From: Enterobacter chengduensis
GTDB taxonomy: Bacteria > Pseudomonadota > Gammaproteobacteria > Enterobacterales > Enterobacteriaceae
Length of the DNA: 64,000 bases
Direction of reading: 5' to 3'
Assembly (NCBI RefSeq): GCF_001984825.2
Contig: NZ_CP043318.1
Location: forward strand, 1,612,001 to 1,676,000
How positions within the stretch are numbered: the first letter of the stretch is position 1; each line of letters starts with the position of its first letter. This document shows positions 48,552-56,445 of this stretch, piece after piece. Under the pieces are notes generated by a model that was not told the DNA's origin, searched no databases, and saw only the letters and a list, made by a program, of their open reading frames with translations. A program made the position numbers and the translations under genes.

Positions 48552-48689
48552 AGTTGGTATACAACTAGTATGGAAGTTGTGTGACAAGTTCACCTTAAGG
48601 GAGAAAATGAGCGGGCAATAGTGGATTTTGTGCAAAGTTTCTCATAACGGGCGTAAACCCTCTGGCATGATGGCCGTTATGCCCGTTAT
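48552..48689. promoter_or_regulatory. Candidate operators between MFS and lacI-type genes
   Basis: Two kinds of symmetric sequence lie in the 288-base divergent gap. AGTTGGTATACAACT (48552-48566) resembles the UxuR/ExuR-type core TTGGTATACCAA. ATAACGGGC (48644-48652) is mirrored by GCCGTTAT and GCCCGTTAT (48673-48689), three half-sites near the LacI gene, which fit autoregulation. Which protein binds which site is inference. Confidence 0.5.
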
Positions 48690-48747
48690 TACCTGACAGA
48701 TACGCTATGAAAATTTTTTCATTTCGCAAATGGAGCCAGATCACAAA

Positions 48748-49821
48748 ATGGACAAAAGGCTAAAAATCACCGAAATCGCGGCCCGTACGCAGCTCTCTAT
48801 CAGTACCGTTTCCCGCGTGCTGGCGGGCAAAGCGAACACCAGTGAAAAAGCGCGCGCAAAGGTGCTGGCGTGCGCGCGGGAGCTGGGGGTGATGGAGGGT
48901 ATGGCGGCAGGGCGCCTGCTGCTTAATAGCCTGGTGGTTTTTGCCCCGCAGCGGGCGTTTGACGAGCGGTCCGACATCTTTTACTACCGCGTGATCCAGA
49001 GCGTGAGTAAGGGCCTGGCGTCCCACGACGTGCGCCTGCGCTACTGCGCGCTGGAGGAGAACGACAGCGACGCGCAGCTGTTTCTGGCGCGCATGAACGA
49101 GTCGGACACCCAGGCGGCAATCCTTCTTGGCATTGACGATCCGCATATCCACGATCTGGCGGTGGACGTGGGTAAACCCTGCATGCTGATTAACTGCCGC
49201 GACCGGCACATGCGCCTGCCTGCCGTCGCGCCGGATCACCGCGCCATTGGCGAGCGGGCGGCGGAATACCTGTTTGAGATGGGGCACCGCGAGGTGATGA
49301 ACGTGCTGTGCCTGCGGCGTTACACCATGGAGCTGCGCCTGGCGGGGATCCGCGACGCGTGGCGCGCCCATAATCTGTCGTTCAGCGATAAACGCGATCT
49401 GCTGGTGGTACCGAGCTTCAGCGCGCGCGAAACGGAACAGGCGGTCAGCGGCTGGCTTAGCGAAGTGCAGGGCAGGGATTTGCCGACCGCGTTCCTGGTC
49501 GGCGGCGATTTTATGGCGGCGGGCACCATCAGCGCCTTACAAAACCACGGACTGCGCGTGCCGCAGGACGTGTCGGTGATGAGCATCGACGGGTTTAACC
49601 TGGCGGCAATTCAGGATGTGCCCTTAACGGCGGTGCATGTTCCCCGCGACGAGCTGGGAACGGAAGCGGTATACATGCTCCAGCAGCGGCTGATGCGCCC
49701 GGACGCGCCGGTGGGAACGTTACTGCTTAATGGTACGCTGACCGTGCGGGAATCGGTACGGCGGATACGTCAGGGGAAACGACGCACCGCCGTGGAGCGG
49801 GAAGGGCTGTACGACAGTTAG
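48748..49821 (+). CDS. LacI-family transcriptional regulator
   Basis: 357 residues from ATG 48748; an upstream in-frame ATG (48730) cannot be excluded. Helix-turn-helix with ITEIAARTQLSISTVSRVLAG (split here as ITEIAARTQL and SISTVSRVLAG) and hinge ARELG; periplasmic-binding-like effector domain from about 60, with PTAFLVGGDFMAAGTISALQ and VSVMSIDGFNLAAI. It probably controls the divergent MFS-GH31 operon in response to its sugar. Its 3' end overlaps the convergent ybiU end by four bases. Confidence 0.92.
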   Translation: MDKRLKITEIAARTQLSISTVSRVLAGKANTSEKARAKVLACARELGVMEGMAAGRLLLNSLVVFAPQRAFDERSDIFYYRVIQSVSKGLASHDVRLRYCALEENDSDAQLFLARMNESDTQAAILLGIDDPHIHDLAVDVGKPCMLINCRDRHMRLPAVAPDHRAIGERAAEYLFEMGHREVMNVLCLRRYTMELRLAGIRDAWRAHNLSFSDKRDLLVVPSFSARETEQAVSGWLSEVQGRDLPTAFLVGGDFMAAGTISALQNHGLRVPQDVSVMSIDGFNLAAIQDVPLTAVHVPRDELGTEAVYMLQQRLMRPDAPVGTLLLNGTLTVRESVRRIRQGKRRTAVEREGLYDS

Positions 49822-51074
49822 GCCATGCCCAGCGCGCGCTTGCCGTGGATATTGAGATCGTTCACGGTAAAGCGGTCCTGCCAGGTTTTTTCATAATCCT
49901 CACGCGGGAAGTCTCCCGGCGACGCGCCGGTTTCCAGCGCTTCCTTGACCTTTTTCGCGTAGGCGAGGTTTTTCTCGCACATCGGCGCGGCGGGAATGTA
50001 CATCACGTTGCCCCAGCCCAGCTGATTGTCCACCGGCGCGACGGAGTGGATCACATCGCAGTGCCACCACACGGAATCGCCCGCCTCGAGCGCCGGAATG
50101 CTGGTCAGCGCCTCGATGAGCAGCGGGTGCCATTTTTCCGAAATCGGCAGCACGCGGCCCGGCGCCACGCCGCAGAGCTCGTCTTCCGGCACGTCGTCCA
50201 GCAGTGGGCGCAGCAGGATGTAGGCCATCGCTTCAGGGATCGGCACCACGTGCAGCAGACCCTGGCCGGGGATCATGTCCGACAGCGCCGTCCAGCCCTG
50301 GAAGGTGCGGAACACCGAGCATTTGGTGGTGTTATCGACGGTGTACTCTTCCACCTCGGTGCGGTGCGCGGCGTTCCACGGATCGTATTTCTCGACGTTG
50401 CCGTCAAACACGCGGGCAAACACCTGCTGGTAGGCCGGGAGCAGCCAGCGCTCCAGCGCGCCGGAATCGGTATGCGCGCCCAGCCCTTTCGAGGTCGTAC
50501 CCGGCGGGCGGCGGCGAATACGGTCCGGATAAATCACGCTGACGTCCGGGTTGAACCACGTTTTACCGTTGCTCTCGAACGTCCATAAACGGTTCAGGAA
50601 CGACTGAACCTGCGCCATCTCTTCGCTCTGGCGCGCCTGCATTTGCGCCTGCGACCAGTAGATCGGGTAAATCTCCGGACGGGAGGCGGTCAGGGTGCCA
50701 AAGAAATTGTCGCCCGGGCCTTTGTACGCCTCGTCAAACTTGTTCAGATCGAGGTAGTCGAGCATTGACCGATCCCACGCCAGCGCCTGCTCGCGCGGGA
50801 AGTGAGCTTTGATCACCGCGCAGCCGCGACGCTTAACGGCTTCGCGCTGTCCAGCGGTAATGGTGCCGTTTTTTACATCCGCAAACGGGATCTCCGGCCA
50901 GACGGTTTCGCCTTTGTTCTTAAGGGCGTTGATTTCCGCCACGCGGGTGGCAATGCTGTCGCTGAGCTTGTTGAACGCCGCCTGCACGTCGCCGATCTGC
51001 GCGCGCAGCTCGCGCTTCAGCTGGCGGATTGCCGCTTTGTAGTCCGCCGGCAAGGTTTCACTGGTAAAGGTCAT
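49818..51074 (-). CDS. ybiU: YbiU, DUF1479 family 2-oxoglutarate/Fe-type oxygenase homologue
   Basis: 418 residues. The family has the double-stranded beta-helix of 2-oxoglutarate dioxygenases. The HxD metal pair is visible in GLGAHTDSGALERW (about 218) and a distal histidine in WWHCDVIHSVAP (about 355). No substrate is known to me. It is a single-gene unit. A palindrome (CTTTCATTCGAAAG) shared with ybiV and pflE/fsaA lies 13 bases before its ATG, next to the ribosome site, which points to common control. Confidence 0.9.
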   Translation of the reverse strand: MTFTSETLPADYKAAIRQLKRELRAQIGDVQAAFNKLSDSIATRVAEINALKNKGETVWPEIPFADVKNGTITAGQREAVKRRGCAVIKAHFPREQALAWDRSMLDYLDLNKFDEAYKGPGDNFFGTLTASRPEIYPIYWSQAQMQARQSEEMAQVQSFLNRLWTFESNGKTWFNPDVSVIYPDRIRRRPPGTTSKGLGAHTDSGALERWLLPAYQQVFARVFDGNVEKYDPWNAAHRTEVEEYTVDNTTKCSVFRTFQGWTALSDMIPGQGLLHVVPIPEAMAYILLRPLLDDVPEDELCGVAPGRVLPISEKWHPLLIEALTSIPALEAGDSVWWHCDVIHSVAPVDNQLGWGNVMYIPAAPMCEKNLAYAKKVKEALETGASPGDFPREDYEKTWQDRFTVNDLNIHGKRALGMA

Positions 51075-51087
51075 AACTGCCTCGCAT

Positions 51088-51101
51088 CTTTCATTCGAAA
51101 G
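51088..51101. promoter_or_regulatory. Shared operator, copy 1 (ybiU)
   Basis: CTTTC-ATTC-GAAAG, 13 bases before the ybiU ATG. It extends with GTAAAAG as in copy 2, giving 19 identical bases in a row (51089-51107). Confidence 0.75.
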
Positions 51102-51222
51102 TAAAAGTGTCTACAAGTGATACTTTAAGTTAAAAATAAGTTAATGCAAGTTTAAAAACTTGACGGAAGCCACAGGACGGAAAAAGAGTGGGGATGCCGG
51201 AGCGAGGCTCCGGCGAGGAGAA

Positions 51223-52038
51223 TCAGGCGTCGAACGGGGAATGGCTGTCGAGCACGGCCTGAATGACGTTCAGCGCGCCCTGGTGATTGTTGTCGTCGGT
51301 GCTGTAGCGGGCGATCTGCTTGATGCTTTCTGCCGCGTTGTCCATCGCAAAAGAGTATTTCACCAGCTTCAGCATCTCCGCGTCGTTGCCGCTGTCGCCA
51401 ATCGCCACGCACTGCTGCGGGGAGAGCGCCCAGCGCTTCAGCAGGCGGCTGATGCCGTTGGCCTTATGCAGGCCAGGAATGATCAAATCGACAAAGCCAA
51501 AGCCGCTGGTGACCGGCTTCATGATGCCGTCCAGAGAGACGTGCAGCTTATCGATCAGGTTTGGGATATCGCTGTCGGGCAGGTTCAGGGAGAATTTGAA
51601 CAGCACATCGTCAATCTCGTGATAGTCGCTGACGCGCTTTAAGCGGTGGTAGTGCCTGGACATCAGCGCCACAAATTCGTCCGGGGCTTTATCGCTGACG
51701 TAAGCGCTCTCCAGCCCGCAGGCCACGAAGTTCAGCGCTTTGTCTTTCAGCAGTTCGCCAATGACGATTTGCGACTCGTGGCGCGTCAGCTCGCCGTGGA
51801 AAATCTGTTCGCCGCGATCGAAGACCAGCGCGCCGTTTTCCGCCACGAAGGAGATGCGATCTTTTAGCTCGGGGAAGAAGGAGATGAGCTGATAATACTG
51901 GTTGCCGCTGGCGACAACGAATTCAATGCCGCGGGCGTTAAGCTGCTCAAACTGTGCCTGGAAGCGGTCGCGATCGTACTGCTTGGCATCATCAAGGAAA
52001 GTTCCGTCCATATCGGTGACGATAACTTTTACGGTCAT
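51223..52038 (-). CDS. ybiV: Sugar phosphatase YbiV (HAD superfamily)
   Basis: 271 residues from ATG 52038 (GGAG six bases upstream); same length as E. coli YbiV. HAD class IIB: motif [12 protein letters not shown] with the nucleophilic and acid aspartates (near 9 and 11), cap domain about 85-190, motif III lysine in GISRLLKRW, motif [12 protein letters not shown] near 215. E. coli YbiV hydrolyses sugar phosphates including erythrose-4-phosphate and ribose-5-phosphate. A second copy of the shared palindrome lies 64 bases upstream. Confidence 0.95.
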   Translation of the reverse strand: MTVKVIVTDMDGTFLDDAKQYDRDRFQAQFEQLNARGIEFVVASGNQYYQLISFFPELKDRISFVAENGALVFDRGEQIFHGELTRHESQIVIGELLKDKALNFVACGLESAYVSDKAPDEFVALMSRHYHRLKRVSDYHEIDDVLFKFSLNLPDSDIPNLIDKLHVSLDGIMKPVTSGFGFVDLIIPGLHKANGISRLLKRWALSPQQCVAIGDSGNDAEMLKLVKYSFAMDNAAESIKQIARYSTDDNNHQGALNVIQAVLDSHSPFDA

Positions 52039-52102
52039 ACTGTGCTCCTGGGTCACTGCGTTTGAAACATTCTAATAACAAGGTGACGGGGAGCACAAAT
52101 TT

Positions 52103-52116
52103 ATTTCATTCGAAAG
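52103..52116. promoter_or_regulatory. Shared operator, copy 2 (ybiV)
   Basis: ATTTC-ATTC-GAAAG, one change from copies 1 and 3, 64 bases before the ybiV ATG. Confidence 0.7.
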
Positions 52117-52123
52117 TAAAAGC

Positions 52124-52149
52124 AAAACGGCAACTCCGTTGCCGTTTTT
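52124..52149 (-). terminator. pflE-pflF operon terminator
   Basis: The 11-bp stem AAAACGGCAAC / GTTGCCGTTTT has a 3-base loop and lies 79 bases after the pflF stop. On the minus strand it ends in TTTTGCTTTTAC. It is part of a composite repeat shared with 56361-56442. Confidence 0.85.
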
Positions 52150-52153
52150 AGTG

Positions 52154-52197
52154 TTTGCTCCCTCTCCCCGTGGGAGAGGGCCGGGGTGAGGGCATCT
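52154..52197. repeat. Dispersed CCCTCTCC/GAGGGCATC repeat, copy 2
   Basis: TGCTCCCTCTCCCCGTGGGA continues with GAGGGCCGGGGTGAGGGCAT. On the minus strand it reads through GGAGCAAACACTAAAAA directly into the terminator at 52124, the same arrangement as at 56361-56442. Confidence 0.82.
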
Positions 52198-52228
52198 GCG
52201 TGCGCATTTCCCCTTAGGGGATACACCG

Positions 52229-54661
52229 TTACAGCGTATGCTCGGTACGGGCGATAATATCGTCCTGCGCATCCGGGGACAGGGCGGTGAAGAACGCCGA
52301 GTAGCCTGCGACGCGCACCACTAAATCGCGGTACTGGTCCGGGTGTTTCTTCGCTTCCAGCAGCGTTTCGCGCGAGACGATGTTGTACTGAATATGCCAG
52401 CCTTTATGCACCTCGAAGAAGGTGCGCAGCAGCACCATCAGCTTCTGGCGATCGCTGTCGTTCTCCAGCGTCGACGGGTTCAGCTTCTGGTTCAGCAGCA
52501 CGCCGCCCAGAATCGCTTCCGTCGGCAGCTTGCCCACGGAGCCGATCACCGCCGTCGGGCCGAGGTGGTCGGTACCGGACGCCGGGCTGGCCCCTTCCGC
52601 CAGCGGGGTATGCGCCTTACGACCGTCCGGCGTCGCCATCGTCGCCGCGCCAAACGGCACGTTTGCGGAGATGGACGACGTGCCCGCGTAGTAGTTGCCG
52701 CCAATCGGACCGCGGCCGTAGCGCGGGTTGTGGTACTGCTTCAGCTCTTCAATGTAGGTCTGATAGGCACGGGTCAGCAGCATATCCACGCTGTCGTCGT
52801 CGTTGCCGTACTTCGGCGCGCCGTTGATCAGGCGCTGGCGCAGCTGCTCGTGGGTCAGGCCGTCGAAATCATCCGCCAGCGCCGCCGCCAGCTGCTGCTG
52901 GCCGATGACGCCCTGTTCAAACACCAGCTTCTTCACCGCCGCCAGGCTGTTGCCGAGGTTGGCGATACCCACCTGCAGGCCGGAGACCCAGTCATACTTC
53001 GCGCCGCCCTGCTTGATGCTTTTCGCGCGTTCGATGCAGTCGTCCACCAGCGCCGAGCAGAGAATATCGTGGACGTTCTCTTCCAGCATGGTGTCCACCA
53101 CGTATTCAATCTCGATGGATTTACGGGTGTAGTAGCGGATCTGGCTATCCCACGCCGCCATGACTTCGTCGAAGTTATTGAAGTTACCGGCAGAAAGCGC
53201 TTTCTCCTGCGGCAGGAACACCTTGCCGCTGGTGGCGTCGCGGCCGCCTTCCAGCGCCGCCAGCATCACGCGGGCGAAGTTGATAAAGCTCATGCCGGTG
53301 CAGCGATAGCCCCACTTGCCGCCCACGGCGGTTTCGATGCAGCCGATGGCCGCGTAGTCGTAGGCGTCCTCTTTTTCGACGCCGAGCTTGATGAATTCCG
53401 GGATGACGATTTCGTCGTTGTTGAACGCCGGCATGCCGAAGCCGCAGCGGATCACCTGCACGCAGGCGTCGAGGAAGTCGTTAATCATGCCCGCGTGGTA
53501 ACGCACGCTCAGGTTCGGCTGAGTGGAGCGCAGGCGACCGCAGGATTCCAGAATCGCGTAGGAGAGCGGGTTGACCGCGTCCATTGGCTCACCGTTGACC
53601 AGCTTCTGGCCGCCGATGGTGACGTTCTGGTACAGCGGGCTGCCTGCAGACGCTTTGGAGTGCGAGCCGGAGCGGATCTTGTTCACTTCCAGCAGCTTCA
53701 GCCAGCAGCTGTGCAGCAGCTCGATGGCGTGTTCGCGGTCCAGGCTCTGGTTCAGCTCCACGTCGCGGCGGTAGAACGGATAGAGATACTGGTCCATACG
53801 CGCGAACGACACGGAGTGGCCGTTGGACTCAATCTGCAGGATCAGCTGAATGAAATAGCACAGCTGCAGCGCCTGCCAGAAGGTTTTTGGCGGCTCGTGG
53901 GCGATGACGTCACAGTTTTCCGCCATCGCCAGCAGCTCGTCGCGACGGCTTTCGCGGGTTTCGGTCGAGGCCATCTCGCGCGCCAGATCGGCAAAGCGCG
54001 TGATGTGCAGACTCACCGCCTCCAGCACGATATCAATCGCCTTCAGGAACTGGTCGCCGTGCAGGTCTTCCAGCACCGTCAGGTTGATGCGCGAGCGGCG
54101 CTCGGCCACTTTGGCGCGCAGGCCGTCGAGGCCTTTCTCCAGCACCAGCGGGAAGTTGACCGCCAGGTGCGCGTCGCCGGAGGTCATGTTGCCTTCGGCT
54201 TTGATAATGCCGGTTTCCAGCAGGCCTTTCTGCTCGTCAGTGAACATGCCGTAGCAGCGGTCCTGCACCGTCTGGCCGCGCCACCACGGGCAGATTTCAT
54301 GCAGGACGCGCTTGTTCTCTTCGCTCACCGCAAAGCCCGCGCCCGGACGGTCCGCCAGATCGTCGATCTCTTTCTCAATCCAGGAGACGGTGTATTCCGG
54401 GAAGATAGGTGCGGCGCGAACTTCGCTTGCCTGGTTACCGATAATCAGCTCGTCGTGCTTGATCCAGATGGTACGCTCAGCCAGGTGATGCGCCAGCGCC
54501 AGGGCGCGACGCACCGGGATGGGCTTGTCCATGTGCTGCTGGTACATTTCGGTGTAATGCTGCGCGCGCTCGGTGCAGACCGGCGGCTTAACGATATGAA
54601 CCAGCGCGGTTTTGTACGCCTTGATGCGCTCGCTGAGGGTGTTAAGATTCAGGGTTGTCAT
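52229..54661 (-). CDS. ybiW: Glycyl-radical enzyme YbiW/PflF
   Basis: 810 residues. The glycyl-radical loop VVRVAGYSAFF is near residue 786 and the thiyl cysteine is in AAIGCIETAVGG near 440. The cysteine sits in a C-x-E motif, as in glycyl-radical dehydratases and lyases, and not in the Cys-Cys pair of pyruvate formate-lyase, so the PFL name is likely wrong for its chemistry. I recall recent work assigning a 1,5-anhydroglucitol-6-phosphate lyase activity to this family with an FSA aldolase downstream; I cannot verify it here. Its activase pflE is directly upstream (4-base gap). Confidence 0.93.
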   Translation of the reverse strand: MTTLNLNTLSERIKAYKTALVHIVKPPVCTERAQHYTEMYQQHMDKPIPVRRALALAHHLAERTIWIKHDELIIGNQASEVRAAPIFPEYTVSWIEKEIDDLADRPGAGFAVSEENKRVLHEICPWWRGQTVQDRCYGMFTDEQKGLLETGIIKAEGNMTSGDAHLAVNFPLVLEKGLDGLRAKVAERRSRINLTVLEDLHGDQFLKAIDIVLEAVSLHITRFADLAREMASTETRESRRDELLAMAENCDVIAHEPPKTFWQALQLCYFIQLILQIESNGHSVSFARMDQYLYPFYRRDVELNQSLDREHAIELLHSCWLKLLEVNKIRSGSHSKASAGSPLYQNVTIGGQKLVNGEPMDAVNPLSYAILESCGRLRSTQPNLSVRYHAGMINDFLDACVQVIRCGFGMPAFNNDEIVIPEFIKLGVEKEDAYDYAAIGCIETAVGGKWGYRCTGMSFINFARVMLAALEGGRDATSGKVFLPQEKALSAGNFNNFDEVMAAWDSQIRYYTRKSIEIEYVVDTMLEENVHDILCSALVDDCIERAKSIKQGGAKYDWVSGLQVGIANLGNSLAAVKKLVFEQGVIGQQQLAAALADDFDGLTHEQLRQRLINGAPKYGNDDDSVDMLLTRAYQTYIEELKQYHNPRYGRGPIGGNYYAGTSSISANVPFGAATMATPDGRKAHTPLAEGASPASGTDHLGPTAVIGSVGKLPTEAILGGVLLNQKLNPSTLENDSDRQKLMVLLRTFFEVHKGWHIQYNIVSRETLLEAKKHPDQYRDLVVRVAGYSAFFTALSPDAQDDIIARTEHTL

Positions 54662-54665
54662 AAGT

Positions 54666-55565
54666 TTATCCTCGTAAGGTCGCGGTTAACCCTTTCTGGC
54701 AGGCGTACTGCTGCGCGAAGTCCAGCAGGGCAGGGTTATCCAGCGGTTTGTCAGGGGCAGAGTAGGGTTGGCCGAGCAGGGTGTATTTGTTCATGCCCAG
54801 CGTGTGATACGGCAGAAAATGAATATCGTCGACGCCGAGCTCGTCAGCGGCGAAGTTGGTCATGGCGGCTATGGACGCTTCGTCAGCGTTAAAGCCCTGG
54901 ATCAGCGGCACGCGGATGGTGATCTTTTTCCCGGCAGCGGCCAGGCGTTTGAGATTATCGAGGATCCGTTTCGCCGAGCCGTCCGTCCACTGCCTGAACA
55001 CCTCAGGATCGACGTGCTTCAGGTCGGCGAGGAACAGGTCAACGTACGGTAATGAAGGCTCGATATAGTGCCACGGCACGTGAAGACACGTTTCAACGGC
55101 GGTGTGGATCCCCTGTTCATGGCTGGCTTTAAACAGCGCGTGGGCCAAATCCGGGTTCATAAACGGCTCGCCGCCGGAAAGCGTGATGCCGCCGCCGCTG
55201 CGGTCGTAAAAGGGCTTGTCGCGCAGCACGGTTGCCATAATCTCTTCCACCTGCTTCTCTTCACCGCACACGGTGAGCGCCTGCGTCGGGCAGCAGTCGT
55301 TGAGGGCATTGAGCGTCTCTTCATTCAGCTTTTCGCGGTGGATGACCAGGCTATTCAGCGCGCGTTCGATACAGCCCGGCGCCGCCTGCTGGCACAGGTC
55401 GCAGCCGTCAAGGCACAGGCGCGCATCAAACAGCACGTCCCGGCTGCGGGAGCGGCTTTCGGGGTTCTGGCACCAGCGACAGCCCAGCGAGCAGCCTTTC
55501 AGGAACACCACGGTACGAATACCGGGGCCATCGTGGGTAGAGTAACGCTGAATATTGAAGATCAT
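54666..55565 (-). CDS. ybiY: Glycyl-radical enzyme activase YbiY/PflE (radical SAM)
   Basis: 299 residues from ATG 55565, chosen for the AGAGG seven bases upstream; ATG 55580 is also in frame. The radical SAM motif is CSLGCRWC (about 25-32), preceded by [16 protein letters not shown]. Extra cysteines (CLDGCDLC, then [10 protein letters not shown]) form a ferredoxin-like insert for auxiliary clusters, typical of activases of the non-PFL enzymes. [11 protein letters not shown] binds SAM. It installs the glycyl radical on YbiW. It is the first gene of the operon, divergent from fsaA. Confidence 0.93.
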   Translation of the reverse strand: MIFNIQRYSTHDGPGIRTVVFLKGCSLGCRWCQNPESRSRSRDVLFDARLCLDGCDLCQQAAPGCIERALNSLVIHREKLNEETLNALNDCCPTQALTVCGEEKQVEEIMATVLRDKPFYDRSGGGITLSGGEPFMNPDLAHALFKASHEQGIHTAVETCLHVPWHYIEPSLPYVDLFLADLKHVDPEVFRQWTDGSAKRILDNLKRLAAAGKKITIRVPLIQGFNADEASIAAMTNFAADELGVDDIHFLPYHTLGMNKYTLLGQPYSAPDKPLDNPALLDFAQQYACQKGLTATLRG

Positions 55566-55598
55566 GTTTTCGCCTCTCATCTTGCATACGAAGATTAA

Positions 55599-55620
55599 AT
55601 GACTTTCGAATGAAAGTCAT
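55599..55620. promoter_or_regulatory. Shared operator, copy 3 (pflE/fsaA)
   Basis: ATGACTTTC-GAAT-GAAAGTCAT is a perfect 9-4-9 palindrome, the reverse orientation of the motif at ybiU and ybiV. It lies 33 bases before pflE and 73 before fsaA, so one bound protein could control both. Confidence 0.82.
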
Positions 55621-55693
55621 CTTGATGCAGGTCAACTCCTGAGCAGGTTTTCCTGTGATAGCTTAAGTGCAGGCTAATTTTGAGGGTGACATC

Positions 55694-56356
55694 ATGGAAC
55701 TTTATCTCGACACATCTGACGTTGCGGCAGTCAAAAAGCTGGCGCGTATCTTCCCGCTGGCGGGCGTAACTACTAACCCAAGCATCGTGGCGGCAGGTAA
55801 AACGCCGCTGGACGAGCTGCTGCCCGCGCTGCACGACGCGCTGGGCGGTAAAGGCCGTCTGTTCGCCCAGGTGATGGCGACCACCGCCGAAGGGATGGTG
55901 GAAGACGCGCGCAGGCTGCGCGCCATCATTAACGATCTGGTGGTGAAAGTGCCGGTGACTGCTGAAGGGCTGGCGGCGATCAAGATGCTGAAGGCTGAAG
56001 GGATCCCGACGCTGGGTACGGCGGTGTACGGCGCCGCGCAGGGGATGCTCTCCGCGCTGGCAGGGGCGGAATATGTCGCACCTTACGTGAACCGCGTGGA
56101 CGCGCAGGGCGGGGACGGGATCCAGACCGTGGTTGAACTGCAGCAGCTGCTGACGCTGCACGCTCCGCAGTCAAAAGTGCTGGCGGCGAGCTTTAAAACC
56201 CCGCGTCAGGCGCTGGACTGCCTGCTGGCAGGATGCGAGTCCATTACGCTGCCGCTGGACGTGGCGCAGCAGTTCATTACCTCTCCTGCGGTAGACGCAG
56301 CGATAGTGAAGTTTGAGCAGGACTGGCAGGGGGCGTTTGGACGGACGTCGATCTGA
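55694..56356 (+). CDS. fsaA: Fructose-6-phosphate aldolase FsaA
   Basis: 220 residues from ATG 55694 (GAGGGTG upstream), the family length. Transaldolase-like TIM barrel: N-terminal [16 protein letters not shown], catalytic Schiff-base lysine in [12 protein letters not shown] (about residue 85) and [16 protein letters not shown] near 185. FSA splits fructose-6-phosphate or 1-deoxyfructose-6-phosphate type substrates and joins dihydroxyacetone or hydroxyacetone to aldehydes. It is divergent from pflE with a shared palindrome between. Confidence 0.96.
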   Translation: MELYLDTSDVAAVKKLARIFPLAGVTTNPSIVAAGKTPLDELLPALHDALGGKGRLFAQVMATTAEGMVEDARRLRAIINDLVVKVPVTAEGLAAIKMLKAEGIPTLGTAVYGAAQGMLSALAGAEYVAPYVNRVDAQGGDGIQTVVELQQLLTLHAPQSKVLAASFKTPRQALDCLLAGCESITLPLDVAQQFITSPAVDAAIVKFEQDWQGAFGRTSI

Positions 56357-56360
56357 CGGG

Positions 56361-56410
56361 TGCGGCCTGATGCCCTCACCCCAACCCTCTCCCACAGGGA
56401 GAGGGAGCAA
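56361..56410. repeat. Dispersed CCCTCTCCC/GAGGGCATC repeat, copy 3 (inverted)
   Basis: TGCGGCCTGATGCCCTCACC continues with CCAACCCTCTCCCACAGGGA and GAGGGAGCAA. It is the reverse complement of copy 1 and is fused to a terminator as in copy 2. Confidence 0.85.
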
Positions 56411-56416
56411 ACACTA

Positions 56417-56442
56417 AAACGACAACCTTCAGGTTGTCGTTT
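56417..56442. terminator. Bidirectional terminator between fsaA and moeB
   Basis: The 11-bp stem AAACGACAACC / GGTTGTCGTTT with loop TTCA lies between the convergent genes. Relative to the terminator at 52124 the stem shows paired changes (CGGCAAC/GTTGCCG against CGACAAC/GTTGTCG). Confidence 0.85.
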
Positions 56443-56445
56443 GCT

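Noticed and set aside
48574..48591. CRP-like TGTGA...TCAC sequence before the MFS gene
   Set aside because: The half-sites are five and not six bases apart, which does not fit the CRP consensus.
52343..54892. 849-codon plus-strand frame opposite ybiW
   Set aside because: Long open antisense frames are common opposite highly codon-biased GC-rich genes; its histidine- and alanine-rich product has no recognisable domain, while ybiW is clearly real.
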